64,000 nucleotides of DNA. It comes from Streptomyces sp. GESEQ-35 (GTDB lineage Bacteria > Actinomycetota > Actinomycetes > Streptomycetales > Streptomycetaceae). The translations under genes were made by a program, and so were the position numbers. The DNA lies in NCBI RefSeq assembly GCF_017948485.1, contig NZ_JAFFSX010000012.1:1-64000 (forward strand), in the 5' to 3' direction. Below are positions 25,343-33,554 of this stretch, piece by piece. How positions within the stretch are numbered: the stretch's first letter is position 1; each line of letters begins with the position of its first letter. Under the pieces are notes generated by a model, which worked only from the letters and a program-made list of their open reading frames with translations, made no database searches and was not told where the DNA came from.

Positions 25343-26362
25343 GTGGCAGGACGTTTCGCTCCCCGGCCCACGCGTACGACTGTGCGCGGTGGGCATGTTT
25401 CCGTGCCCGGGGCTGCGAGTGTGCCGCGGCAGGCGCCGGCGCCCGGGCGGGTGCGGACGTGGGTGCCGGACGGGCCACTCGACCTCGGGCTGGTGCTGGG
25501 GCCGTTGCGGCGGGGGCCGGGGGATCCGACGTTCCGGGCGGCGCCGGACGGGTCCGTGTGGCGGGCCACCCGAACGCCGGCCGGGCCCGGGACGCTGCGG
25601 GTCGCGGTGCGCGGTGGTGAGGTGTGCGGGGAGGCTTGGGGGCCGGGGGGTGAGTGGCTGCTGGAGCGGTTGCCGGAGTTGCTCGGGGGCGCCGACGATC
25701 CGTCCGTCTTCGAGCCGCGGCATCGGCTGGTGGCGTTGGCGCGGCATCGGCGGCCGGGGTTGCGGCTGACGCGGACCGGGCTGGTGCTGGAGTCGTTGAT
25801 TCCGTCGGTTCTGGAGCAGAAGGTCACGACCGATGAGGCGTATCGGGCGTGGCGGATTCTGGTGCGGAAGTTCGGGGCGCCGGCGCCGGGGCCTGGGCCT
25901 GGGCCGGCCGGCGGGCGGATGTGGGTGATGCCGGCGGCGCGGACGTGGGCGCTGATTCCGTCGTGGGAGTGGCATCGGGCCGGGGTCGACAACAAGCGGG
26001 CGTCGACGATTCTTCGGGCCGTGCGGGTTGCTGCGCGGCTGGAGGAGGCGGTGGGGATGTCGGTGGAGGCGGCGCAGGCTCGGTTGGAGGTCGTGCCGGG
26101 GGTGGGGCCGTGGACGTCGGCGGAGACCGTGCAGCGGAGTCATGGGGCGGCGGATGCGGTGACTGTGGGGGATCTGCATCTGCCGGGGATCGTGGGGTGG
26201 GCGCTGGCCGGGGATCGGGATGCGGATGACTCCGTGATGCTGGAGTTGCTGGAGCCGTATGCGGGGCAGCGGCATCGGGCGGCTCGGTTGATTCTGTTGA
26301 GCGGGCGGACGCCGCCGCGGCGCGCTCCGCGGATGCCGAGGGGGGACATCGGGCGGTTGTGA
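25343..26362 (+). CDS. DNA-3-methyladenine glycosylase II-like (AlkA/HhH-GPD family)
   Basis: A 339-residue base-excision repair protein. The C-terminal two thirds hold the HhH-GPD fold: the helical LVLESLIPSVLEQKVTTDEAY segment, the helix-hairpin-helix EVVPGVGPWTSAETVQ at about residues 250-265, and the catalytic aspartate in AVTVGDLHLPGIVGWAL. The N-terminal part is Pro/Arg-rich with an AlkA-like beta domain. It removes alkylated bases such as 3-methyladenine. GTG start at 25343; no adaptive-response partner genes are nearby. Codon bias in the middle is unusually G-rich (many GGG/GCG codons), but the reading frame is intact. Confidence 0.87.
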   Translation: MAGRFAPRPTRTTVRGGHVSVPGAASVPRQAPAPGRVRTWVPDGPLDLGLVLGPLRRGPGDPTFRAAPDGSVWRATRTPAGPGTLRVAVRGGEVCGEAWGPGGEWLLERLPELLGGADDPSVFEPRHRLVALARHRRPGLRLTRTGLVLESLIPSVLEQKVTTDEAYRAWRILVRKFGAPAPGPGPGPAGGRMWVMPAARTWALIPSWEWHRAGVDNKRASTILRAVRVAARLEEAVGMSVEAAQARLEVVPGVGPWTSAETVQRSHGAADAVTVGDLHLPGIVGWALAGDRDADDSVMLELLEPYAGQRHRAARLILLSGRTPPRRAPRMPRGDIGRL

Positions 26363-26390
26363 CGTCCCCGGCGCCGATCTGACCGTCACG

Positions 26391-26590
26391 GTTTCCGCCC
26401 CCGCCGCCCTTACCCGTCCCGTCCCAGGGGGCTGCGCCCCCGGACCCCCGCCATCGGCCCGAAGGGCCTTGTCCTCAAACGCCGGACGGGCTGAAATGCA
26501 CGAACCGGCATTGAGAAGCCAACCCCCAGCGGGTGGGCAGGGCGCTCGGGACGGCAGCACCCGTCCTCAGACGCCGGACCGGCTGAGTTG
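26391..26590. repeat. Streptomyces intergenic repeat, copy B plus a partial third copy
   Basis: 26391-26520 repeats copy A (11463-11594) in the same order: CCCCCGCCGCCCTTACCCG, GGGGGCTGCGCCCCC hairpin, CTCAAACGCCGGACGGGCTG, AAATG. A shortened third copy, GTCCTCAGACGCCGGACCGG, follows at about 26563-26585. It lies between the convergent AlkA and nucleotidyltransferase genes and probably acts as a terminator. Confidence 0.7.
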
Positions 26591-26611
26591 GTCAGTCGGT
26601 CCGGTGTTGGG

Positions 26612-27694
26612 TCACTGGTCCGAGGAGAAGCGCAGGGCGCCTGCTGGGATTTGGGCGTCGCACCAGACTCGGGCGCCGTCGGAGAGTTCGTTGTCGGCGC
26701 CGATGATGGCGCCGTCGCCTATGACGGTGCCGGTGAGGATGGAGCGTTCGCCTACGCGGGCGTGGGTGCCGATGAGGGAGTCGGTGATCACGGCGCCGGG
26801 TTCGATGACGGCGCCGGGGAGGATGGTCGTGCCGGAGACCCGGGCGCCTTCGGCGACGTACGCGCCCTCGCCGACCACCGTGCCGCCCGTGAGCTTCGCG
26901 TCCGGGGCGACCCGTGCCGTCGGCAGGATCAGGCGGTCGCCGCAGCGGCCGGGGATGGCGGGGGACGGGGCTCGGCCGAGGACCAGGTCCGCCGAGCCGC
27001 GGACGAAGGCCGCCGGCGTGCCCAGGTCCAGCCAGTACGTCGAGTCGACCATCCCCTGGAGGTGGGCTCCCGCGGAGAGGAGGTCGGGGAATGTCTCCCT
27101 CTCCACCGACACCGGGCGGCCCGCAGGGATCGTGTCCATGAGCGAGCGGCGGAAGACGTACGCCCCTGCGTTGATCTGGTCGGTGACTATCTCCTCGGGG
27201 GTTTGGGGCTTCTCCAGGAAGGCCAGGACTCTGCCCGTCTCGTCCGTGGGGACCAGGCCGTAGGCACGCGGGTCCGTCACCTTCGTGAGGTGGAGCGAGA
27301 CGTCCGCGCCTGTCGTCCTGTGGGTCTCCACCAGCGCCCTGATGTCCAAGCCCGTCAGGATGTCGCCGTTGAAGATCAGGACCGGGTCGTCGGGGCCGGA
27401 GTGGAGACGGCTCGCCACGTTGCGTATCGCGCCGCCCGTGCCGAGCGGTTCCTCCTCGGTGACGTACTCCAGATGAAGGCCGAGGGACGAGCCGTCACCG
27501 AAGTGCGGCTCGAAGACCTCGGCCAGGTAGGAAGTCGCCAGCACGATGTGGTCGACACCCGCCGCTCTCGCTCTCGCCAGCTGGTGTGTGAGAAAGGGCA
27601 CCCCGGCCGCGCGGACCATGGGCTTGGGCGTGTGCACGGTGAGCGGACGCAGCCGAGTGCCCTTGCCGCCGACCAGGAGGATCGCTTCTGTCAC
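26612..27694 (-). CDS. mannose-1-phosphate guanylyltransferase-like nucleotidyltransferase
   Basis: A 360-residue sugar-1-phosphate nucleotidyltransferase. Residues 4-19 contain the pyrophosphorylase signature LLVGGKGTRLRPLT with HTPKPM after it; FNGDIL holds the metal-binding Asp, and YWLDLGTPAAFVRGS the sugar site. The C-terminal third is a left-handed beta-helix of hexapeptide repeats (GGTVVGEGAYVAEGARVSG and onward). With ManA and ManB in this window, the likely product is GDP-mannose. Glucose-1-phosphate or other nucleotidylation cannot be excluded from sequence. GTG start at 27694, next to the amidase gene in the same orientation. Confidence 0.88.
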   Translation of the reverse strand: MTEAILLVGGKGTRLRPLTVHTPKPMVRAAGVPFLTHQLARARAAGVDHIVLATSYLAEVFEPHFGDGSSLGLHLEYVTEEEPLGTGGAIRNVASRLHSGPDDPVLIFNGDILTGLDIRALVETHRTTGADVSLHLTKVTDPRAYGLVPTDETGRVLAFLEKPQTPEEIVTDQINAGAYVFRRSLMDTIPAGRPVSVERETFPDLLSAGAHLQGMVDSTYWLDLGTPAAFVRGSADLVLGRAPSPAIPGRCGDRLILPTARVAPDAKLTGGTVVGEGAYVAEGARVSGTTILPGAVIEPGAVITDSLIGTHARVGERSILTGTVIGDGAIIGADNELSDGARVWCDAQIPAGALRFSSDQ

Positions 27695-27831
27695 CTGTCG
27701 TCTCTGCTTCCTGCCGGGACCGGCCGAACTGTCTTTCGACCGGCCAGTGTATGCAGACCTGTCGGCACGCCTGCGACGGCCGTGCGCCGTTCCGTCCCCT
27801 GTTCACAGACGTTTCATTCATGCGCTTTGGT

Positions 27832-29235
27832 TCAGCGGCCCTGGTAGCGGGCCGCCGTCGAGCGGGCGGAGCCGAGCTTCCGGTAGAGCTGCCGTCCCGG
27901 GCACGCCGTGTCGAAGCCGTCCCGGTGGCCGGAGATCACGTTCAACCGAACGTTCTTTCCCTTTCGGTAGAGATTGCCACCGCCCGACTTCAGGTATGTC
28001 TTGCCGCGCGGATTCGCGCCGTACAGACCGAGCTTCCAGGCCGTGAGCCGGGCGATCGCCTTCACCGAGGCGGCGGGCGGCTTGGCGGAGCCGAAGGTGC
28101 CGAGGGCGGCGATCCCCATGCTGTTGGTGTTGAACCCGAGGGTGTGAGCGCCGAGGACCGCCTTCGCCACGCCCCCGGCGCGGCCCTCGTAAATCTTCCC
28201 GCACTTGTCGACGAGGAAGTTGTAGCCGAGGTCGCGCCAGCCCATGCTCTTGACGTGGTAGCGGTAGATACCGCGGATGACGGAGGAGGCTTGTGAGCAC
28301 CGGTACTTGTTACCGGTCCCCGTGTGGTGCACGAAGGCCGCCTTCACCTTCTTCGTGTAGACGACCTTCTTGTCGCGCAGCCTCTCGTTCGCGCCCCAGC
28401 CGCGGCGGGTGACGATGCGCGGACGCGGGCCGATGTACGGCTTCGCCCGCTGCTCGTCCGTCAGTTCGGCGGCGTGCAGCGCGTGCAGCTCCCGCTCGGT
28501 CTCCTTGCGGCTGAGTTCCGGGATCTCGGTGGCGCCGAGGGGTGCGAGGTCGGCGTTGGCGTCGTCCGTCGTCGTGTCCGCGTCCCGTGCGGTGGTGTTG
28601 CGGGTGGCCGGCGGGAGGGTGCCCCCGTCCTCCCGCACCGCATCCTGGCCCGGGTCCACGAGTTCCAGGCGCAGGCCCGGGGGAAGCGCCGTGGCGGCGT
28701 CGCCGGCCCGGTCGGGTTCGGCGGGGTGCGTCTCCGCGCTGACGCGTACCTCCACTCCGTCGGAGTCCCCCACCCACAGCGGCGCCGTGGCGCCGTGTAC
28801 GCGGCTCTCGGCGGCCTCGGCCGTGTCCGGATCGGGGGCGTGCTCGCCGTTGTGCGTCTCGACGTCCTGCCAGCCGGACCAGGTGCCGGTACCGGTTTCT
28901 CTCGTACGGACCTGGACGCGGCCGTGGAGTTCGGTGTCCGGGGTGTCCCAGACGACGCCGACGAGGGAGAAGCGCCGTACGTCCTGGCGGGGCAGGCCCT
29001 GTTCGGCGGTGGGGCCGAGAGTGCGGTTGCCGTTGAGGGGGACGAGGGGCAGGGACTGGGTGCTGCCGGGGACGTCCGGCTCGGCCGCCCGGGCGACGGT
29101 CCTGGCCGCCTTCGTGCTCGACGCCGGTCCCGCCGCCGCGCCTGCGGGCGGGGTCAGCGGGAGGGCGAGGGCGGCCGCGCAGGTGACGCCGATCGAGGAA
29201 GCAAGGAATCCACGCATGCTCCTGATGTTGGACAT
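27832..29235 (-). CDS. secreted N-acetylmuramoyl-L-alanine amidase (PGRP domain)
   Basis: A 467-residue exported peptidoglycan hydrolase. The Sec signal covers about residues 1-35 (hydrophobic core then PPAGAAAG). A Thr/Asp-rich beta domain follows (about 55-200), then the amidase/PGRP domain at about 272-445: ITR-RGWGANE opening, AFVHHTGTGN (zinc His303), GYNFLVD (Tyr338) and GHRDGFDTACPG (His437, Cys445). Zinc ligands are therefore complete. It cleaves the amide bond between MurNAc and L-alanine. The start is uncertain between ATG 29235 and ATG 29217, both embedded near an inverted repeat. Confidence 0.9.
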   Translation of the reverse strand: MSNIRSMRGFLASSIGVTCAAALALPLTPPAGAAAGPASSTKAARTVARAAEPDVPGSTQSLPLVPLNGNRTLGPTAEQGLPRQDVRRFSLVGVVWDTPDTELHGRVQVRTRETGTGTWSGWQDVETHNGEHAPDPDTAEAAESRVHGATAPLWVGDSDGVEVRVSAETHPAEPDRAGDAATALPPGLRLELVDPGQDAVREDGGTLPPATRNTTARDADTTTDDANADLAPLGATEIPELSRKETERELHALHAAELTDEQRAKPYIGPRPRIVTRRGWGANERLRDKKVVYTKKVKAAFVHHTGTGNKYRCSQASSVIRGIYRYHVKSMGWRDLGYNFLVDKCGKIYEGRAGGVAKAVLGAHTLGFNTNSMGIAALGTFGSAKPPAASVKAIARLTAWKLGLYGANPRGKTYLKSGGGNLYRKGKNVRLNVISGHRDGFDTACPGRQLYRKLGSARSTAARYQGR

Positions 29236-29256
29236 ATGTATTCATATCTGTCCAAC
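29227..29256. promoter_or_regulatory. AT-rich inverted repeat across the amidase start
   Basis: Arms GTTGGACA (29227-29234) and TGTCCAAC (29249-29256) flank a 14-base AT-rich core, standing out in this GC-rich DNA. It overlaps the ATG at 29235 of the amidase. It could be an operator for the divergent pair of genes or, in the mRNA, a hairpin that hides the first start codon and favours ATG 29217. Confidence 0.45.
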
Positions 29257-29357
29257 GGGGAACTGACGGACCGTCGGCTGACGTTGGGCCGAATCGGTGG
29301 TGCGGGCGTGCGCCGGGTGTTGGGTCCACGCCCGCGTGCGCGCGTACGCTTGCGCGG

Positions 29358-30113
29358 GTGAACGCCACCGATCGCACCCCTGCCGACCTGCTGCGTTCCG
29401 CGCTCGCCGCGGATCCCGGACGCCCCCTGCTGACCTTCTACGACGACGCCACGGGGGAACGAGTCGAATTGTCCGTGGCCACCTTCGCCAATTGGGTGGC
29501 CAAGACCGCGAATCTGCTCCAGGGCGAGTTGTCCGTGGAACCTGGCGACCGGGTCGCCCTGCTGCTGCCCGCGCACTGGCAGACGGCGGCGTGGCTGCTG
29601 GCCTGTGCGTCGGTGGGCGTGATCGCGGACGTGGGGGGCGACCCCGGGGCGGCCGATGCGGTGGTCAGCGGGCCGGACGCGCTGGACGCGGCGCGGGCGT
29701 GTTCCGGGACGCGGGTCGCGCTGGCGTTGCGGCCGCTCGGCGGTCGCTTTCCGCAGCCGCCGGAGGGTTTCGTCGACTACGCCGTCGAGGTCCCGGGGCA
29801 GGGCGATCGTTTCGTGCCGTTCGCACCGGTCGATCCGGAGGAGCCGGCGTTGATCGTGGCCGGGCGGGAGTTCAGCGGGGCCGAGGTGGTCGAGCGGGCC
29901 CGGGACGAGGCGACGGGGCTGGGGCTGACGGGGCCGACGTCCCGGATCCTGTCCGGTCTGCCGTACGACACCTGGGACGGGCTGAACGCCGGGTTGTACG
30001 GGCCGCTGGCCACCGGCGGCTCCGTGGTGCTCTGCCGCCATCTGGGCGAACTGGGCGAGGAGGCCCTGGCCAAGCGGATCGACAGCGAGCGGGTCACGGC
30101 GACGGCGAGGTAG
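29358..30113 (+). CDS. TIGR03089 family protein
   Basis: A 251-residue protein resembling the N-terminal part of acyl-CoA synthetase/AMP-forming enzymes but much shorter (RPLLTFYDDATGERVELS; NLLQGELSVEPGDRVALLLPAHWQTAAWLLA). It lacks the P-loop-like and C-terminal catalytic blocks of real adenylating enzymes, so it is unlikely to activate acids by itself. It is an actinobacterial family of unknown role. GTG at 29358. The divergent neighbour is the amidase, and the first LCP gene follows 140 bases downstream. Confidence 0.8.
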   Translation: MNATDRTPADLLRSALAADPGRPLLTFYDDATGERVELSVATFANWVAKTANLLQGELSVEPGDRVALLLPAHWQTAAWLLACASVGVIADVGGDPGAADAVVSGPDALDAARACSGTRVALALRPLGGRFPQPPEGFVDYAVEVPGQGDRFVPFAPVDPEEPALIVAGREFSGAEVVERARDEATGLGLTGPTSRILSGLPYDTWDGLNAGLYGPLATGGSVVLCRHLGELGEEALAKRIDSERVTATAR

Positions 30114-30253
30114 GGCGGACAGCGGCCCCACCGCCCCTGTCCCCCGTTCGGCCCAGCCCAACCCGCCCCCGGCCCCCCATCCACGCGATGGTCGTAGCAG
30201 CAGCCGCACGACACGTTCGCAGGCGCCCGTACGCCATGAGGGGTGGACCAGAC

Positions 30254-31507
30254 GTGAGCGACAGCGTAGGTACGCCCTCCCGGGCCCCCGGGCCGGCGGC
30301 GGGGGCGTCGGCGACCGGGAGTGGGCTGATACGGCGGCGCCGGCGGCGTTGGGTGCGTGGCACCGCTCTCGGAGTCGGGGCGGTGATGCTGGCCGCCGGC
30401 GGGGGCCTGTGGGCCCTCTACGCCAAGCTCGACGGGAACATCACGTCGGACCAGGCGGCCGCGGCCGAGCTCGCGCGGTACGAGAAGGAGCGGCCCACCG
30501 CCCTCGTCAAGGGCGCGATGAACCTGCTGGTCATCGGGTCCGACTCACGGGCCGGGGACGGGAACTCGCGGTACGGGAAGGACTCCGGGACCGAGCGGTC
30601 CGACACCACCATCCTGCTGCACCTGTCCGCCGGGCGGCGCAGCGCCACCGCCGTCTCGCTGCCCCGCGATCTGATGGTGGACGTGCCCGCCTGTCTGCGG
30701 CGGGACGGCAGCCGGACCGAGCCGATGTTCGCGATGTTCAACTACGCCTTCCAGACCGGTGGTTCGGCCTGCTCCATCCGAACCGTGGAGAAACTGACCG
30801 GCATTCGGATCGACCATCACATGGTCGTCGACTTCGACGGGTTCAAGGAGATGGTCGACGCCGTCGACGGGGTGGAGATCTGCCTCAAGGAACCCATCCG
30901 CGACAAGGACGCAAAACTGCGGCTGCCCGCAGGCAAGGTGACGCTCGACGGTGAGCAGGCACTCGGGTACGTCCGCGCCCGAAAGACGCTCGGCGATGGC
31001 AGCGACACCGACCGGATGAACCGTCAGCAGCGCTTTCTCGGCGCGCTCGTCCACAAGGTGCAGAGCAATGACGTGCTGCTGAATCCGGTGAAGCTCTATC
31101 CCGTACTGGACGCCGCCACGTCGTCGCTCACCACGGACCCGGGACTGGCCAGCCTGCGCGGTTTGTACGAACTCGTTCGCGGAGTGCGCGACATCCCCAC
31201 CGAACGTGTGCAATTCCTGACCGTTCCGCGGGAGTCGTATGTCTACAACGCCAATCGAGACCAGTTGGTGGAGCCCGAGGCGGAAAAGCTGTTCGAGCGG
31301 CTGCGCACGGACACACCGGTGGTGATCGCCGGGGAGGTTCCGCGGGATTCCGACGAAAAGGGCCGCACCGACGCCGACGACGGCTACTCCGCGTATGGGC
31401 CGGACGACGGAAAGTCCGATGCGCGGCGGCCCGAAGGGCCCGTCGCCGCCGATTCGCCCGCGCCCACCTTCAGCGGGACCACTGCCGACGAGGACACCTG
31501 CGAATAA
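30254..31507 (+). CDS. LCP (LytR-CpsA-Psr) family protein 1
   Basis: A 417-residue type II membrane protein: a basic cytosolic start (SGLIRRRRRRWVRG), one membrane helix at about 37-57 and an outside LCP domain at about 90-300. Key residues are present: NLLVIGSDSRAG, RSDTTILLHLS and TAVSLPRDLMVDVP with the catalytic Arg and Asp residues. LCP enzymes transfer lipid-linked glycopolymers such as teichoic acids or polysaccharides to peptidoglycan. There is no LytR C-terminal domain, only an acidic tail ending near Cys. The GTG at 30254 has AGGGG 10 bases upstream and is preferred to ATG 30236. Confidence 0.9.
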   Translation: MSDSVGTPSRAPGPAAGASATGSGLIRRRRRRWVRGTALGVGAVMLAAGGGLWALYAKLDGNITSDQAAAAELARYEKERPTALVKGAMNLLVIGSDSRAGDGNSRYGKDSGTERSDTTILLHLSAGRRSATAVSLPRDLMVDVPACLRRDGSRTEPMFAMFNYAFQTGGSACSIRTVEKLTGIRIDHHMVVDFDGFKEMVDAVDGVEICLKEPIRDKDAKLRLPAGKVTLDGEQALGYVRARKTLGDGSDTDRMNRQQRFLGALVHKVQSNDVLLNPVKLYPVLDAATSSLTTDPGLASLRGLYELVRGVRDIPTERVQFLTVPRESYVYNANRDQLVEPEAEKLFERLRTDTPVVIAGEVPRDSDEKGRTDADDGYSAYGPDDGKSDARRPEGPVAADSPAPTFSGTTADEDTCE

Positions 31508-31596
31508 AGCCAACGCAAAGCCCAGCAACAGCTTTCAAGGAAATGGGCGGAATGACCGGTTGTAGGGCGTGGAATGTGTCACCGCCGTCGCTCGAC

Positions 31597-31617
31597 GCTG
31601 AGCTGGGCGGTTAGTGT
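31597..31617 (+). promoter_or_regulatory. candidate promoter of LCP unit A
   Basis: -10-like TAGTGT at 31612-31617, preceded by CTGGGCGG. The block TAGTGTGAGCG-TTCAGTG is kept in both copies of the duplication (second copy at 35267-35272) although the surrounding intergenic DNA has drifted. This supports a functional role. No convincing -35 is present; CTCGAC lies 15 bases upstream. Confidence 0.4.
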
Positions 31618-31735
31618 GAGCGCTTCAGTGCGCCCGACCACGAGGTGAAGTCCCGGGGTCGCGCGCACTGCTTGTAAGAAACCCGGGCGCCTATGGGGGT
31701 GGGGCGCCGCGCCCCGACGGAGGATTCGGACAACC

Positions 31736-33472
31736 GTGGACGCGCAAGGCCGAGGGCGGGCGGACAACGTCGATCCCGCAGACCAGTGGGTGCTCAATCC
31801 GAACACTGGCGAATACGAACTGCGACTGACCCCTTCCGCTCCGCAGTCGGCGGTTCCCCGGCCCCGTAGACCTGCCCCGGGCGCGGCAGCGGGTACTCCG
31901 CGCAGCCGCACGGCATCCCCCGCTGCCCCCGGCCGTACGGTCCCGCCGCAGCGCAGGCGTCGTGGGGCGCCGCCCGAGGAGCCGCTGCCCGGGCGGCGAG
32001 GGCGGCGGCCGGCGAAGCAGCAGAAGTCGAAGGCGAAGAAGGTCCTGATGTGGACCGGCGGCACCATGGCGTTCGTGGTGCTGGCCGCCGCGGGCGCCGG
32101 GTACCTCTACATCAAGCACCTCAACGACAACATCACCGCTGTCTCCGACGACGGCGCGAGCACCGGCGGCTTCAGCAAGGACAAGGCGATCAACATCCTG
32201 CTGATCGGCACCGACAAGCGCACCGGTGCGGGCAACGAGAGCTACGGCGACTCCGGCAGCGTCGGACACGCCGACACCACGATCCTGCTGCACGTCTCCA
32301 AGGACCGGACGAACGCGACCGCGCTCAGCATCCCGCGCGACCTGATCACCGACGTCCCGGACTGCCCGACCACACAGGCGGACGGCACCACGAAGACCAT
32401 CCCGGGCACCGACGGCGTCCGCTTCAACACCAGCCTCGGCCAGGACGAACGTACGCCCAGCTGCACCATGCGGACCGTCACCGAGCTGACCGGGATCACG
32501 CCCGACAACTTCATGGTCGCCGACTTCAACGCGGTCAAGACGCTGACCTCCGCGGTGGGCGGCGTCGAGGTGTGTCTGGCCAAGGACATCGACGACCCGG
32601 ACTCCAAGCTCAAGCTGTCGAAGGGCACGCACACCATCGAGGGCGAGGAGGCGCTCGCCTTCCTGCGCACCCGGCACTCGGTGGGCTTCGGCGGCGACCT
32701 GAGCCGGATCGAGCTTCAGCAGCAGTTCCTGAGCTCGCTGATGCGCAAGCTGAAGTCCAACGACACGCTCACCAACCCGTCGAAGATGATCAAGCTGGCC
32801 GAGGCGGGCACCAAGGCGCTGACCGTCGACTCCAAGCTCGACAGCATCGGCAAGCTGAAGGACCTCGGTCTGGAGCTGGGCAAGCTCAACACCAAGAACC
32901 TGACCTTCACCACGGTGCCGGTGATCGACAACCCGGCGGAGAAGGTGAAGGCGACGGTCGTCGTCAACGACACGACGGCGCCCGAGGTCTTCGACATGAT
33001 CAAGAACGATGTGTCGTTCACCGAGGTCAAGGCGCAGCAGAAGAAGGAGGCGGCCGCCGTGGCCGCCCGGCTGAAGGGCACCAAGGCCGACGCCTCCGAG
33101 GTGCGGGTGCAGGTCCTCAACGGCGGTGCCGAGGCAGGCAGCGCGCAGGCGGAGCTGGAGTACCTTCAGAACGAGGCGGGCGTACTGAAGTCGGAGAACG
33201 CCGGCAACGCCGACGCCGACCTGGCGAAGACGACGCTCGAGTACGCCCCCGACCAGGCCGACCAGGCCCGCAGGCTCGCGGACATCATGGGCCTGTCCGG
33301 TTCGGCGATGAAGCCGGGCCAGAGCGTGGAGAACTCCCAAGGCCTGCCGACGATGGCCCTCACCCTGGGCAAGGACTTCAAGGGCGCGGGCGTGAAGCTC
33401 AACTCCTCCTCGGGGTCGACGCCGGAGGGCGTGCAGAAATCCACCGCCGACAAGGTCGAATGCGCCAAGTGA
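31736..33472 (+). CDS. LCP family protein 2 with LytR C-terminal domain (duplicate of LCP4)
   Basis: A 578-residue protein. A Pro/Arg-rich cytosolic region of about 100 residues contains the conserved opening DPADQWVLNPNTGEYELRL, followed by a membrane helix (about 103-125), the LCP domain (about 145-330: INILLIGTDKRTGAG, HADTTILLHVS, TALSIPRDLITDVP), and a LytR_C domain at about 455-560 (EVRVQVLNGGAEAGSAQ). GTG at 31736 with GGAGGA upstream. First gene of duplicated unit A; a strong hairpin separates it from LCP3. Confidence 0.93.
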   Translation: MDAQGRGRADNVDPADQWVLNPNTGEYELRLTPSAPQSAVPRPRRPAPGAAAGTPRSRTASPAAPGRTVPPQRRRRGAPPEEPLPGRRGRRPAKQQKSKAKKVLMWTGGTMAFVVLAAAGAGYLYIKHLNDNITAVSDDGASTGGFSKDKAINILLIGTDKRTGAGNESYGDSGSVGHADTTILLHVSKDRTNATALSIPRDLITDVPDCPTTQADGTTKTIPGTDGVRFNTSLGQDERTPSCTMRTVTELTGITPDNFMVADFNAVKTLTSAVGGVEVCLAKDIDDPDSKLKLSKGTHTIEGEEALAFLRTRHSVGFGGDLSRIELQQQFLSSLMRKLKSNDTLTNPSKMIKLAEAGTKALTVDSKLDSIGKLKDLGLELGKLNTKNLTFTTVPVIDNPAEKVKATVVVNDTTAPEVFDMIKNDVSFTEVKAQQKKEAAAVAARLKGTKADASEVRVQVLNGGAEAGSAQAELEYLQNEAGVLKSENAGNADADLAKTTLEYAPDQADQARRLADIMGLSGSAMKPGQSVENSQGLPTMALTLGKDFKGAGVKLNSSSGSTPEGVQKSTADKVECAK

Positions 33473-33481
33473 GTTGACCTG

Positions 33482-33523
33482 ACGGGCCTGTCCTACGTCT
33501 CACAGGACGTAGGACAGGCCCGT
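33482..33523 (+). terminator. hairpin between LCP2 and LCP3
   Basis: Perfect 18-bp stem ACGGGCCTGTCCTACGTC / GACGTAGGACAGGCCCGT with a 6-base loop, 10 bases after the LCP2 stop. The homologous hairpin in unit B (37129-37171) keeps pairing through matched base changes. Confidence 0.85.
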
Positions 33524-33554
33524 TCCATTGGCGCAAGGGTGGGGGAAACAGCGG

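Noticed and set aside
29297..30253. Very long N-terminal extension of LCP1
   Set aside because: It is the shifted frame of the TIGR03089 gene; LCP1 starts near 30254 with a ribosome site.
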